Origin: Chryseobacterium vrystaatense
Lineage (GTDB): Bacteria; Bacteroidota; Bacteroidia; Flavobacteriales; Weeksellaceae
Direction: 5' to 3'
Assembly (NCBI RefSeq): GCF_000737765.1
Contig: NZ_JPRI01000007.1
Coordinates: forward strand, 186,001-250,000
Length of the DNA: 64,000 bases
A program made the position numbers and the translations under genes. The notes below the pieces were generated by a model. The model did no database searches. It had not been told where the DNA came from and worked only from the letters and a program-made list of their open reading frames with translations. Each line of letters starts with the position of its first letter. Within the stretch, counting starts at the first letter, position 1. Positions 9,573 through 17,983 of this stretch are shown here, piece by piece.

Positions 9573-12536
9573 ATGAATTCAAAAAAAATACTTCTCTCAG
9601 CTGCCGTGCTTTATTTCGGAATTTCCGGAGCGCAACAGTCACAGTACTTTACACAGAAAGAAAATTACAGGTTCAATCTCGCAGAAAATCTTTATCAGAC
9701 CAAAATATACAATGCTTCTCAATTCGAATATGCAAGACAGTATTTCTATAATCAGAATCTGTCCAGATCGAGAAAAGAAGCAGCGCAGTTTTTTGATAAT
9801 GTGATCGGAGTAATCCTTCAGAAAAATCATGCAGAAGAGGGGCTTACGGCCTTCATGAAAGAATATCCGAATTCTGCCTATTTTGCTCAGGCAAATCTTC
9901 CGCTGGCTGATTATTATTTAGCCAAAAAAGATTTCGACAAAGCATTAGAGACTCTGAAAAAAGTGAATCAGTATCAGCTTTCAAAAGAAGAAAATACACA
10001 GTACATTCTGAAACTGGGTTATGCTAAATTCATGACCGGGGATACAAAAGGAGCTACTGATGCTTTAGAAGAAGCCTATAAAACGGCCGATGAATCCCAA
10101 AAAGGAGACATTGCCTATATGCTGGGACACTTGTATTATTCAAGCGGTCAGAATGATAAGGCTTTCCAGTATTTTGATTCTGTAAAAGATCAGCCTAAAT
10201 TCTCTAAACTGGTGCGTCCTTATTATGTACAGATGTACTATAATGATAAGAATTATGACAAGGCAATTTCAGAAGGAACAGCTTTACTGAACGAGAGTAT
10301 TTCGGATGCTTATAAAGCAGAGGTTCATAAAATCATCGGGGAAAGTTACTTCATGAAAAATGATTATACCTCGGCTTATCCTCACCTGAAAGATTATTTG
10401 AGCGTGCAGCAGAACCCGTCTGAGAATGACCTTTATGAAATGGGATTTGTAGCGGCTCAGCTTAAAAAGTATGATGAAGCGGTTTCTTATTACAACCAGC
10501 TTGTCAACAGTAATTCAGCATTGGCACAGAACGCCTACTATCAGTTAGGAAATGCCTATCTGGCGGTAGATAAAAAACAGGAAGCGCTTTCTGCCTTCCG
10601 TTCTTCTTATCAGATGAATTACGATGCTAAGGTTAAAAAACTGGCACACGAACAGTACGCAAAACTAAGTTACGATATCGGAAACCCGTTTGAAAGTCCT
10701 TCTGCGGTGATCCAAAGTTATATCAACGATAATCAGAATGACGCGAATGCTCCGGAAATGAGATCACTTCTTGTGAAATCATACCTGTATTCCGGGAACT
10801 ATAAGGAAACCCTTAACGCCATCGACAGACTTCAGAACTCTACACCTGAGATCAATAAAGTAGATCAGGAGGTTTCTTATTTATTAGGAACAGAAGAGTT
10901 CAACAAAGGAAACTATGATGAAGCGGAAAGGTATTTTCTGAGAAGTTTAGGATTCAATATCAATAAAGAGTTTTACAACAGAGCATTATACTGGCTGGGG
11001 CAGGTTTATTACCAGAAAGGAAATTATCCGTCTGCTATTGCCCGTTACGAAAAGCTGCTAAATGAAACTTTCCCGGAGAAACAACAGCTGCCTTATGATT
11101 TGGGCTATGCTTATTTTAAAGCTAAAAAATTCGATCAGGCACAGACTTATTTCAAGCAGTATCTGACCAATCCGAAACCTGAATTTAAAAATGATGCAGA
11201 GCTTCGTCTGGCGGATATTCATTATGCCAACAATGATCTGAACGAGGCTATTGCGATTTACGATAAGAATGAAGATGCCACAGACTATACTTTATATCAA
11301 AAAGCAATGGCTTTAGGATTTAAAGGAGATACTCAGGCGAAAATTACCAATCTGAAAAACCTTTTATCCAAATATCAGGATTCTGAGTATTATGATGATG
11401 CCCAGTATGAAATAGGAACAGCATATTCTGCACAGGATGATTTTGCAAATTCCAATGATTATTTTGCAAAGGTGATCAAAACGTCCTCGGATAAAGATCT
11501 TATTGCCAACGCATCTATTTACAGAGCGCAGAATTATATTGATCAGAATCAAAGTGATAAAGCTCTTTCTGAACTTAAATCATTGGGCGAGCAATATAAA
11601 AATACAGCGTATGCTGAGAAGATCGTTCAGGCGGCAAAACCTATTTTCACAAAGAACGGAGATGTTTCAGGATATGAAAGTTTTGCCAAAAATATCGGAG
11701 TGAATGTAGCTGCTTCTGAAATTGATGAGATCAATCTTTCTACAGGAAAGCAGTATTTCACGAAGAAGGATTACAAAAATGCTATCTCTTACTACGAAAA
11801 ATACTTAACGCAGAATCCTACCGGAGAAGGCCTTTATCAGGCTAAATACGAGCTGGGAGAAAGCTATTATCAAACCAATAATGCTACGAAAGCACTTCTT
11901 GTTCTTCAGGAAGTAGCCTCTGTTCAGAATGATTATCAGGATGATGCTCAGACCCGTCTGGCACAGATCTTTGTAGCTCAGGGAAATACAGCAGAAGCTA
12001 AAAAATACCTTGAGAACATCAAAAACTCTTCAGATATCAGCATTAGAAACTATGCTAATGTAGAGTTGATGAAGGTATATGCAGGAGAGAAAAACTTCTC
12101 TCAGGCTGAAAAGCTTGCAGATGCAGTGATTGGCAATACCAAAAACTCGGCAGCAGTTATTGAAACAGCGAAAGTGATCAAAGCGAGAAGCCTGATGAAT
12201 TCAGGGAAAGATAAAGATGCCCAGTCAGCGTATACTTCTCTTGAAAAATCTTCCAATACCTCAGTGGCCGCCGAAGCTATTTATGCAAAAGCTTATTATC
12301 AGAATAAAGGTAAGGCATTCAAGTCTTCCAACGAGACCATCTTTAAACTGGCGAATAACTATGCCTCTGAAGACTATTGGGGAGCAAAAGCTTTGGTTCT
12401 GATGGCTAAAAACTATGTAGGACTGAAAGATAATTATCAGGCAAGTTATACCTGTGACCAGATCATCGAGAATTATAAAGATTTCCCGGAGATCGTAGCA
12501 GAAGCGAAAGAGGTTAAAAAGCAGATTAAAAAGTAA
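9573..12536 (+). CDS. Large periplasmic tetratricopeptide-repeat protein
   Basis: A 987-aa protein with signal peptide ending GISGAQ. Nearly the whole mature chain is TPR repeats, recognisable by motifs such as ADYYLAKKDFDKALETLKK, GHLYYSSGQNDKAFQYF, LGQVYYQKGNYPSAIARYEK and KQYFTKKDYKNAISYYEK. TPR arrays are protein-protein scaffolds. It is followed after 83 nt by a barrel protein on the same strand, so the two probably act together in envelope assembly or transport (inference). The central repeats are close to the pattern of YbgF-like envelope TPRs. No catalytic motif was seen. Confidence 0.88.
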   Translation: MNSKKILLSAAVLYFGISGAQQSQYFTQKENYRFNLAENLYQTKIYNASQFEYARQYFYNQNLSRSRKEAAQFFDNVIGVILQKNHAEEGLTAFMKEYPNSAYFAQANLPLADYYLAKKDFDKALETLKKVNQYQLSKEENTQYILKLGYAKFMTGDTKGATDALEEAYKTADESQKGDIAYMLGHLYYSSGQNDKAFQYFDSVKDQPKFSKLVRPYYVQMYYNDKNYDKAISEGTALLNESISDAYKAEVHKIIGESYFMKNDYTSAYPHLKDYLSVQQNPSENDLYEMGFVAAQLKKYDEAVSYYNQLVNSNSALAQNAYYQLGNAYLAVDKKQEALSAFRSSYQMNYDAKVKKLAHEQYAKLSYDIGNPFESPSAVIQSYINDNQNDANAPEMRSLLVKSYLYSGNYKETLNAIDRLQNSTPEINKVDQEVSYLLGTEEFNKGNYDEAERYFLRSLGFNINKEFYNRALYWLGQVYYQKGNYPSAIARYEKLLNETFPEKQQLPYDLGYAYFKAKKFDQAQTYFKQYLTNPKPEFKNDAELRLADIHYANNDLNEAIAIYDKNEDATDYTLYQKAMALGFKGDTQAKITNLKNLLSKYQDSEYYDDAQYEIGTAYSAQDDFANSNDYFAKVIKTSSDKDLIANASIYRAQNYIDQNQSDKALSELKSLGEQYKNTAYAEKIVQAAKPIFTKNGDVSGYESFAKNIGVNVAASEIDEINLSTGKQYFTKKDYKNAISYYEKYLTQNPTGEGLYQAKYELGESYYQTNNATKALLVLQEVASVQNDYQDDAQTRLAQIFVAQGNTAEAKKYLENIKNSSDISIRNYANVELMKVYAGEKNFSQAEKLADAVIGNTKNSAAVIETAKVIKARSLMNSGKDKDAQSAYTSLEKSSNTSVAAEAIYAKAYYQNKGKAFKSSNETIFKLANNYASEDYWGAKALVLMAKNYVGLKDNYQASYTCDQIIENYKDFPEIVAEAKEVKKQIKK

Positions 12537-12546
12537 AATGTATAAA

Positions 12547-12599
12547 GTATAATGTACAAAGTCCAATCCGGTATGTACATGATGCATCGGATATTATAC
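12547..12599 (+). repeat. Imperfect hairpin between TPR and barrel genes
   Basis: GTATAAT (12547-12553) pairs with ATTATAC (12593-12599), and ATCCG (12566-12570) with CGGAT (12588-12592), giving a nested hairpin in the 83-nt gap. There is no U tract, so it may adjust mRNA stability or expression ratio rather than terminate. Confidence 0.35.
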
Positions 12600-12619
12600 G
12601 TTAATACAAATATTGAACA

Positions 12620-14389
12620 ATGAACAGAAAAATTCAAATATTATCCATATTATTTTTAGGGGTTTCGCAGTTTGCGTTTTCCCAGATCAAGGAGGAGAAA
12701 CTGATTCTTAATAAGAAGCGGGAACCGGAGGTGAAGAAGATCGAGAAGAAGAAAACCTCTGTGGAAACGATTAAGAATTATCCGCCGGAAGAAAAATCGC
12801 AGAACCCTGTGAAATATAATATCACAGATGTACCTGCGGTTTCAGATTTCAAAACGTCTACTATTCAGGGACAGGATGTCACTCCGAAATTTGAGGGAAC
12901 GGCTCAGAATAATTATCTGCAGTTTGGAATGGGGAACTTCGGGAAGATCCTGGGAGATGCCAATATTTCCAAAACCCTTGACAACAAACTTGAAGTAGGG
13001 GCGGATTTCCATTTTCTTTCTACTTTAGGTCTGAAAAAAGAATATGCCTGGGATTCCAAGCAGAGTTCTACAGCAATAGGAGCATACTTAAATTCATACG
13101 GTGACAAAGGAAAATTCAACCTGAATGCAGAGTATGGATTGGACAATAACAGATATTACGGAATTTATGCCATGGAACCTGCTGCAGATGTTGATTTGAA
13201 GCAGAGGGTAAGCCAGTTCAAGGTAAATGGATACTATGATTTTTATTCCAATGAGATCTTAAATGATGTAAGGGTAAAATCTTCTTTCCTTAAAGATCAT
13301 TTTGATGCACAGGAAAATCAGGTTTCCATTTTGGCAAACCTTTCCAAGCATGCGGTGGAGATTGGAAAGTCTGGAATTGTTTTAAATGCTGACTTAGGCG
13401 TAGGAATAGAGGCTGTGAAAACAGATTTTGAGATGGTAAACAAAAACTCATCTAATTTCTTTAATACGAGCCTTACTCCGAAAGTAACCTTCAGAAAAGG
13501 AGAATCCTACTTAATGATAGGTTCCGGTTTTTCTTTCCTTAATGCCAGGAACTCAAATGATGTATTGGGCGGAGAGGTGAAAAACAACAAAACCTACTGG
13601 TTTCCGCAGGCTGAGTTTCAGGTTGCTGCTGCTAAAGAATTTAAATTCTACGGTGGGGTAGACGGAGGTCTGAAGCTTAATACTTACGGAGATCTTTTAC
13701 AGGCTAACCCATTCATCGTTTCAGACCAGTTTTTAAAGCCAACAGAGACTCAATATCATTTTTATATAGGTTTACGTGGAGACATCGACGAAACGTTCAA
13801 ATATGACTTCTCTGCAGGTTACGGAAAAATGAAGGATATTATGTTCTTCAAAGGAAACAGTCTTTTCGACAATGTATTTACACTGAACCGTTCTGCTTAC
13901 AATTTTGCCAATACATTCTCTGCTGTATATGATGATGGAAATGTAAGTGATATCAAAGGTAGCGTGCAGTATTTTCCTCTTGAAAATCTAGTTTTAGATG
14001 GTGAAGTAAGGTTTACGAAGTACGATTTGAAGAATTATGAGGATATTTATAACGTTCCTTTAGTAAATGCGAGCATCGGAGCAAAATATACCATGCTTGA
14101 TAAAAAACTGCTCTTAGGATTCAAAGGAATCTTTGCAAGTGACAGAACGACAAACTCTTTCGCTCTGGAAGGTGTTGCAAATCCGGGAATGGTTTACCAG
14201 TCTACGGAGGACAAAAATGACAAAATTGGGGGGTATGCTGATTTAAATCTTTCCGTAGAGTACAAATTTCACAAAAATTTCAGTATTTTCGCACTCGGAA
14301 ACAATCTTCTGAACTCAAACTACCAAACGTATAAGGGCTACAAAGTCTTAGGCGCACAGGTTGTAGGAGGAGTGAAAATTACTTTCTAA
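12620..14389 (+). CDS. TonB-dependent-receptor-like outer-membrane barrel without plug
   Basis: A 589-aa protein with signal peptide ending FAFSQ. A Lys/Glu/Pro-rich linker (KKREPEVKKIEKKKT) follows to about residue 70. The rest is a beta-barrel of alternating strands, each with a turn (DKLEVGADFHFLS, KGKFNLNAEYGL), ending in GVKITF with the C-terminal aromatic typical of outer-membrane barrels. Near the end, NFSIFALGNNLLNSNYQ resembles the last strands of TonB-dependent receptors. No plug domain or TonB box is visible, so it may serve as an assembly or channel partner of the TPR protein. Role inferred from co-orientation only. Confidence 0.75.
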   Translation: MNRKIQILSILFLGVSQFAFSQIKEEKLILNKKREPEVKKIEKKKTSVETIKNYPPEEKSQNPVKYNITDVPAVSDFKTSTIQGQDVTPKFEGTAQNNYLQFGMGNFGKILGDANISKTLDNKLEVGADFHFLSTLGLKKEYAWDSKQSSTAIGAYLNSYGDKGKFNLNAEYGLDNNRYYGIYAMEPAADVDLKQRVSQFKVNGYYDFYSNEILNDVRVKSSFLKDHFDAQENQVSILANLSKHAVEIGKSGIVLNADLGVGIEAVKTDFEMVNKNSSNFFNTSLTPKVTFRKGESYLMIGSGFSFLNARNSNDVLGGEVKNNKTYWFPQAEFQVAAAKEFKFYGGVDGGLKLNTYGDLLQANPFIVSDQFLKPTETQYHFYIGLRGDIDETFKYDFSAGYGKMKDIMFFKGNSLFDNVFTLNRSAYNFANTFSAVYDDGNVSDIKGSVQYFPLENLVLDGEVRFTKYDLKNYEDIYNVPLVNASIGAKYTMLDKKLLLGFKGIFASDRTTNSFALEGVANPGMVYQSTEDKNDKIGGYADLNLSVEYKFHKNFSIFALGNNLLNSNYQTYKGYKVLGAQVVGGVKITF

Positions 14390-14453
14390 TAAAATTAATG
14401 AGTAATTGGTGATCGGATGTTTCCACAATTGGTTACCAATTACTTATACAAAA

Positions 14454-14527
14454 GGCTGCGTAGTTCAACTGGATAGAATATCAGATTTCGGCTCTGAGGG
14501 TTGGGGGTTCGAATCCCTTCGCGGTCA
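14454..14527 (+). tRNA. tRNA-Arg (anticodon TCG)
   Basis: A full cloverleaf can be drawn. Acceptor GGCTGCG pairs with CGCGGTC (two G-T pairs). D-stem GTTC pairs with GAAT. Anticodon stem TCAGA/TCTGA encloses the loop TTTCGGC with anticodon TCG at positions 34-36. The T-arm GGGGG-TTCGAAT-CCCTT closes with two G-T pairs. Discriminator base is A; CCA is not encoded. It reads CGA codons. A terminator follows at once. Confidence 0.93.
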
Positions 14528-14533
14528 CAAATT

Positions 14534-14556
14534 GCCCCTATTTTAGGGGCTTTTTT
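14534..14556 (+). terminator. Terminator of the tRNA-Arg gene
   Basis: GCCCCTA-TTT-TAGGGGC followed by six T. It begins 7 nt after the tRNA discriminator base. Confidence 0.92.
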
Positions 14557-14599
14557 CGTTTATACCCCCGAATCAATAGATAATACACAATTATATCAA

Positions 14600-14820
14600 A
14601 GGGTTTTTATTTCAAAGATTTTTTCAAAAGTTTTTATCTTTCTCAAAGCATAATTGATGAGTTGTCAATTACAAATTCCACATTCCTGAAGGATATATTT
14701 CATAAGTTTTGCTGTTGTAGGCTGCATGAATATTTTTTAAAGGACTTTTTAATCCTATTTTTGTTTTTAGAATATTAGACTTATAATAATAAACCATACG
14801 TAAGAATTCGTGCGGTAAAG
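14600..14820. repeat. Dispersed repeat, copy A
   Basis: This stretch aligns, with gaps and many substitutions, to 17620-17815 in the same orientation. Shared landmarks are TTTTTATTTC, CATAATTGATGA, CAAATTCC/TAAATTCC, TTTTGCTGTTGTAG/TTTTGTTGTTGTAG, and an end hairpin near 14799-14818 (here CCATACG..ATTCGTGCGG). No frame stays open through either copy. It looks like a decayed non-coding or pseudogenised repeat in the variable region after the tRNA. Confidence 0.6.
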
Positions 14821-14946
14821 GCGCTCGTACATGGATCAATCATTCAGTGGTTATGAATGAATTTGATTATATTATGGAAATGGTTTAATTTAAACGTAGA
14901 AGAATGATCAGTAATAATAGAAATAAATGTGAAATTTTAATAAAAA

Positions 14947-15423
14947 GTGGAAAATGTATTTAATTTATACAGTGCTATAAAAGAGCAAAATGATTACAAG
15001 ACCGATGATCTGCCTAGTTTTAATGAAATAGAAATTAGAGATTTGATTGTTTGTGATAGTAATTTGGATGACCTTATATCTGTAAATTCTATATATAGTC
15101 ATATTGAATTCAATAAAATATCATTTTATTCTACATATTTTGTTCAAACTTCATTTCATCAATGTACCTTCAAAAATGTTGATTTTACAAAATCTAATTT
15201 AAATAATACATCATTTACATTTTGCTCCTTTATCACTTGTTCTTTTGCAGGTGCGGAAATAATGGGAGCAGAAATCACAGCATGCAATTTTAAGAATTGT
15301 ATTTTTACGAATATTATTTTTAGTGATAATATTATTAACGATACTCAATTTGAAATCACAGAAAGATCTTTTTCAGTAATCAATGATAATATTGAAAAAA
15401 ATGTGATTTGGTCTTTTGACTAA
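14947..15423 (+). CDS. Pentapeptide-repeat protein
   Basis: A 158-aa protein starting at GTG 14947 (no in-frame ATG nearby). From about residue 55 the chain has five-residue periodicity with a bulky centre: FNKISFYSTYFVQTSFHQC, then FKNVDFTKSNLNNTSF, and SFAGAEIMGAEITACNF. This forms the square beta-helix of the family. No signal peptide, so it is probably cytoplasmic. Family members range from DNA-mimicking quinolone-resistance proteins to unknowns; as the coils here are few and degenerate, a specific role is not claimed. Base composition is more AT-rich than the neighbours, and it follows a dispersed repeat, both suggesting acquired DNA. Confidence 0.75.
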   Translation: MENVFNLYSAIKEQNDYKTDDLPSFNEIEIRDLIVCDSNLDDLISVNSIYSHIEFNKISFYSTYFVQTSFHQCTFKNVDFTKSNLNNTSFTFCSFITCSFAGAEIMGAEITACNFKNCIFTNIIFSDNIINDTQFEITERSFSVINDNIEKNVIWSFD

Positions 15424-15645
15424 AATACAAAAATGGAAAATTAAATAAGGTTATCCGTTTTTTGTATGTAACAAAGCTGTTTAAAATTTTATTTTTTTGA
15501 AGAACAAAATAGAGAAAGCTCAATAATATAGATGTAAGTTTTACATTCGTGAGTTGCATGGCGTTTTAAAGAACTTTTAGCCATACTTTGGAAAAACGAA
15601 AAAATAAGCCTGATTTCTTAGAGGAAAAGAAAAAGTATATACAGT
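15424..15645. other. AT-rich intergenic stretch, no gene seen
   Basis: Between the pentapeptide gene and the terminator at 15648. No convincing reading frame, and no copy of the dispersed repeat was recognised here. Confidence 0.4.
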
Positions 15646-15647
15646 AA

Positions 15648-15673
15648 AAATCCCCGATATTATTCGGGGATTT
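15648..15673 (-). terminator. Terminator for the small secreted-protein operon
   Basis: AAATCCCCG (15648-15656) pairs with CGGGGATTT (15665-15673). On the minus strand it is followed by a T run. It lies 77 nt after the stop at 15750. Confidence 0.75.
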
Positions 15674-15749
15674 GCTTTATAGTCACAAATTTTTATTCCA
15701 ATTTAGGCCATAATGGATTCTTATTTTAATAAAAATTTGAGTTTTTTTC

Positions 15750-16223
15750 TTATTGGTAAATATATTGTGTCATGAACCCCATGTCTACAAATGTTAGACT
15801 TTGTGAACCTGGCATTGTTATTTTCCATCCGTTAGGTGTTGGAACCTGAGTGAAATTGGTACAACTTGTTCCTGCCATCCCCGCAAAATTACTTACTGTA
15901 GTATAAAATCTCATGCCTCTAAAGACTACATCCGGTGTAGTACTGCATACCGGCGTTGGAGATGCACCACATACATAGGCATGTGAAAGTTGGTTAGCAG
16001 GAACTGGAACACCAGTATACATATTGGTAAGAACATTTGAACTTGACAGTTTCAAAGGAAGTATGTCTCCATCATAACAACCCATTCCGTTAGCTGGACT
16101 TGAATAATAAACAAATAAACCTTCTACGTCGTAACTTCCAAAATTATAATAAAAGGTTGGGATTGCCATTGCAAAATTAGCTGCGCCAAACACAAGTGCA
16201 AGTGATAAAAAGATCTTTTTCAT
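15750..16223 (-). CDS. Small secreted protein of unknown function
   Basis: A 157-aa protein with signal peptide MKKIFLSLALVFGAANFAMA. The mature chain is rich in aromatic and small residues and has five Cys (MGCYDG, YVCGAS, PVCSTTP, TSCTNF), suggesting disulfides. I do not recognise the family. The start follows the stop of the upstream lipoprotein gene by 2 nt (TAA-TT-ATG), so the two are co-translated. The paired small exported proteins in a variable region could be an effector/partner pair, but nothing in the sequence proves that. Confidence 0.7.
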   Translation of the reverse strand: MKKIFLSLALVFGAANFAMAIPTFYYNFGSYDVEGLFVYYSSPANGMGCYDGDILPLKLSSSNVLTNMYTGVPVPANQLSHAYVCGASPTPVCSTTPDVVFRGMRFYTTVSNFAGMAGTSCTNFTQVPTPNGWKITMPGSQSLTFVDMGFMTQYIYQ

Positions 16224-16225
16224 AA

Positions 16226-16582
16226 TTATTTTTTTAAGTTAAATGCTGTAAGAATAATAGTTTTGTAATCGTCGCCAAATTTATTAATATCATCTTCCGT
16301 ATATCCATTTTCCATAAGAAGCTGTTTGCACTTTGGCAGTAATTTCATGGCCATATCTTTTTGCACTTCCTCCTTAGTTAAGCTGGAAACAGAGGAATGA
16401 TAATCCTGTGTTGTAAAATGTTTGAGAAGATTATCGATTTCTTGCTGAGTTTTGCTTACAGACTTCTTCGCTGCTACCGCTTGGTTCTGGTCTTGAACTT
16501 CCTTTTCCTGATGAGGATCGTTTGAGCAACTAGTAAAAACTAGCGTAGTCGCACAAATTAATGTGAAAAGTAATTTTTTCAT
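16226..16582 (-). CDS. Small lipoprotein of unknown function
   Basis: The open frame reaches 16675, but I choose ATG 16582 because a lipoprotein signal starts there: MKKLLFTLICATTLVFTSC, with lipobox FTSC. The mature ~100 residues are polar and helical with heptad-like stretches (SKTQQEIDNLLKHF, LTKEEVQKDMAMKLLP), and end DDYKTIILTAFNLKK. It is the first gene of a two-gene unit with the secreted protein at 15750. Family not recognised. Confidence 0.7.
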   Translation of the reverse strand: MKKLLFTLICATTLVFTSCSNDPHQEKEVQDQNQAVAAKKSVSKTQQEIDNLLKHFTTQDYHSSVSSLTKEEVQKDMAMKLLPKCKQLLMENGYTEDDINKFGDDYKTIILTAFNLKK

Positions 16583-16738
16583 AAAAATATATAATTTGAT
16601 GTTAATAACGTGAAGATAATGCATATATTCGAAATATAAACATTGTATATTAACTTTATTTTTAATATTGTACAAAAATAATATCTTGTCAGCATTGGTT
16701 GTTTTAAAATTATTTGACTATCAAATGAAAGGCAAGCG

Positions 16739-16963
16739 ATGGAGGATATTATCAAAGACCAATGGCAGGAAAACGACCTGGAATACAAAACTGAGAATTT
16801 TGTCTACTGGGGGAAATCAGATCTTGCACAATCCGGCCTTACCTCATAATAGTAGTTTTGGGAAATATTTGCAGGTTTTACAGGCTTTCCGAGCAAGCAG
16901 TCAAAAGGAGGTCTTCGGTCGTATGATTGTATTACAACAATCAGATTGATTAAGTAATAGTAT
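16739..16963 (+). pseudogene. Possible gene remnant with in-frame stops
   Basis: From ATG 16739 the frame reads MEDIIKDQWQENDLEYK to a triple stop TAATAGTAG (16847-16855), then in the same frame continues sensibly with FWEIFAGFTGFPSKQSKGG to a stop near 16961. The continuity across stops suggests a decayed gene rather than chance, though the antisense strand is also open here (16804-17064). No family was recognised. Confidence 0.3.
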
Positions 16964-17022
16964 GGAATTCTTGATAAGGGTGTAAGGTATACTCCGCAAT
17001 CGTCAAGAGATTTAGAGGTAAA

Positions 17023-17235
17023 TTGAAAGTATTTTTCAAAACGGATGATTATGATCACAGTCAAAATGGATTCGATCTACCAGATTTTTGCTGTAATAGA
17101 ATGAAATACAGATATAAAAGCCTTAGAGATTGGAAAGAAGGTGTATTAGATCAAACACTAAAAATGCAGTCATATTTTCAAAATCCTATGATCAGAAACC
17201 TTTTTGAAGGTGAAAATAAAACAATCCCTACTTAG
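17023..17235 (+). CDS. Small hypothetical protein, possibly a decayed copy
   Basis: A 70-aa frame from TTG 17023 with AGAGG about 5 nt upstream. It reads VFFKTDDYDHSQNGFDLPDF and then a charged tail SLRDWKEGVLDQTLKMQ. The N-terminal part resembles VFKMDYDCSHNS, encoded on the opposite strand near 17455-17495, so both may derive from one small gene family that includes a VFKxDYD motif. Family unknown. A hairpin with GGGATTGT follows at 17221-17245. Could be an intact small gene or a 3' fragment. Confidence 0.4.
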   Translation: MKVFFKTDDYDHSQNGFDLPDFCCNRMKYRYKSLRDWKEGVLDQTLKMQSYFQNPMIRNLFEGENKTIPT

Positions 17236-17245
17236 GTGGGATTGT
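17221..17245 (+). terminator. Weak terminator-like hairpin
   Basis: ACAATCCC (17221-17228) pairs with GGGATTGT (17238-17245). It overlaps the last codons of the small ORF ending at 17235 and lacks a strong T run. Confidence 0.45.
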
Positions 17246-17255
17246 TGTTATAAGA

Positions 17256-17393
17256 TTACTTCGATAGGGCTTGGTAGAATCCATCACCGGTAACAAGTAT
17301 CCCACCTTGGGGCTTCCAACCCTTAAGAATGTATTCATTAACTTCTTTTTCTAAATACTCTAGAATTGGATTTGAAATTACTTTGTAGTACAT
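17256..17393 (-). CDS. DUF1737 small protein (45 aa)
   Basis: ATG 17393 opens 45 codons that read MYYKVISNPILEYLEKEVNE, then YILKGWKPQGG and ILVTGDGFYQALSK. This matches DUF1737, small proteins with the pattern YKV..P....LE..VNE.I..GW.PQGG......F.QA. The function of the family is unknown; members are common as stand-alone ~50-70-aa proteins in accessory regions. The full domain is present, so it is probably intact. It lies within a region of remnants and is easily missed because of its length. Confidence 0.8.
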   Translation of the reverse strand: MYYKVISNPILEYLEKEVNEYILKGWKPQGGILVTGDGFYQALSK

Positions 17394-17454
17394 ATTGATG
17401 TTTTTTTTTCAATATACAAATAATCCAAATACAGAAATTACGTTTTTCCATAGA

Positions 17455-17520
17455 ATTATGACTGCAATCATAATCCATCTTGAAAACTCGTTTTATATTT
17501 AAGGACTTGAATACTTTCAT
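17455..17520 (-). pseudogene. Fragment related to the ORF at 17023
   Basis: On the minus strand the frame from ATG 17520 gives MKVFKSLNIKRVFKMDYDC then SHNS before diverging. DNA here (GTTTTCAAGATGGATTATGA) resembles 17032-17055 on the plus strand. The similarity does not continue downstream, where the frame runs antisense-shifted into the DUF1737 gene. I read it as a truncated inverted copy. Confidence 0.3.
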
Positions 17521-17541
17521 ATTTCTTAAAAATTACACTTT

Positions 17542-17567
17542 GCCTCTCGGACTACGGGAGGCTTTTT
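17542..17567 (+). terminator. Terminator hairpin in remnant region
   Basis: GCCTCTCG pairs with CGGGAGGC (one T-G pair) around GACTA, followed by TTTTT. No intact plus-strand gene ends here, so it may be left over from a lost gene. Confidence 0.7.
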
Positions 17568-17619
17568 AATAAATAGCAATTCTGGAAATATTAATTCCCT
17601 TGCTGCTGCGATTGTATCG

Positions 17620-17815
17620 CATGGTTTTTATTTCCCAAGACTTCCTCAAGAAGTTTTTATTAAAACCATAATTGATGAATCATCATTGTAAATTCCAAAA
17701 TCTTACAGGATTATATTTTATAAATTTTGTTGTTGTAGATTGGCTGGATGCTGTATGTAGAATGTTTGATTTATAATGTTAAACCACACGAAAGGATTCG
17801 TGCGGTAGTGGGTGA
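17620..17815. repeat. Dispersed repeat, copy B
   Basis: A diverged second copy of 14600-14820. It ends in a hairpin in which CACGAA pairs with TTCGTG around AGGA, extended by ACC/GGT on the outside (17783-17807). Both copies lie in the variable stretch after tRNA-Arg, about 3 kb apart and in direct orientation. Confidence 0.6.
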
Positions 17816-17983
17816 CACTGAAGTAAACAGTATGCAGCTTGAATATACTATTACAGCTCAGGGGTCAATGTTTGACCTATTGAGCTGTAAGTTTTTCAAT
17901 GCAGATAGTATCTGGTTTTCCAGTTTTTCTCTGTCTATGGTTTAAAGGTACTCTTTGAAGATGTAAATTAAATCAATTTCAAT

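Noticed and set aside
16804..17064. 86-aa minus-strand frame
   Set aside because: Composition is unlike a protein (many Arg/Pro/Tyr in odd order) and the plus strand reads more sensibly.
17338..17520. Whole 60-aa minus frame as a gene
   Set aside because: Only its first ~25 residues look real; the rest overlaps the DUF1737 gene in another frame.
17748..17945. 65-aa plus-strand frame
   Set aside because: It begins within the dispersed repeat and has no coding character or conserved motif.
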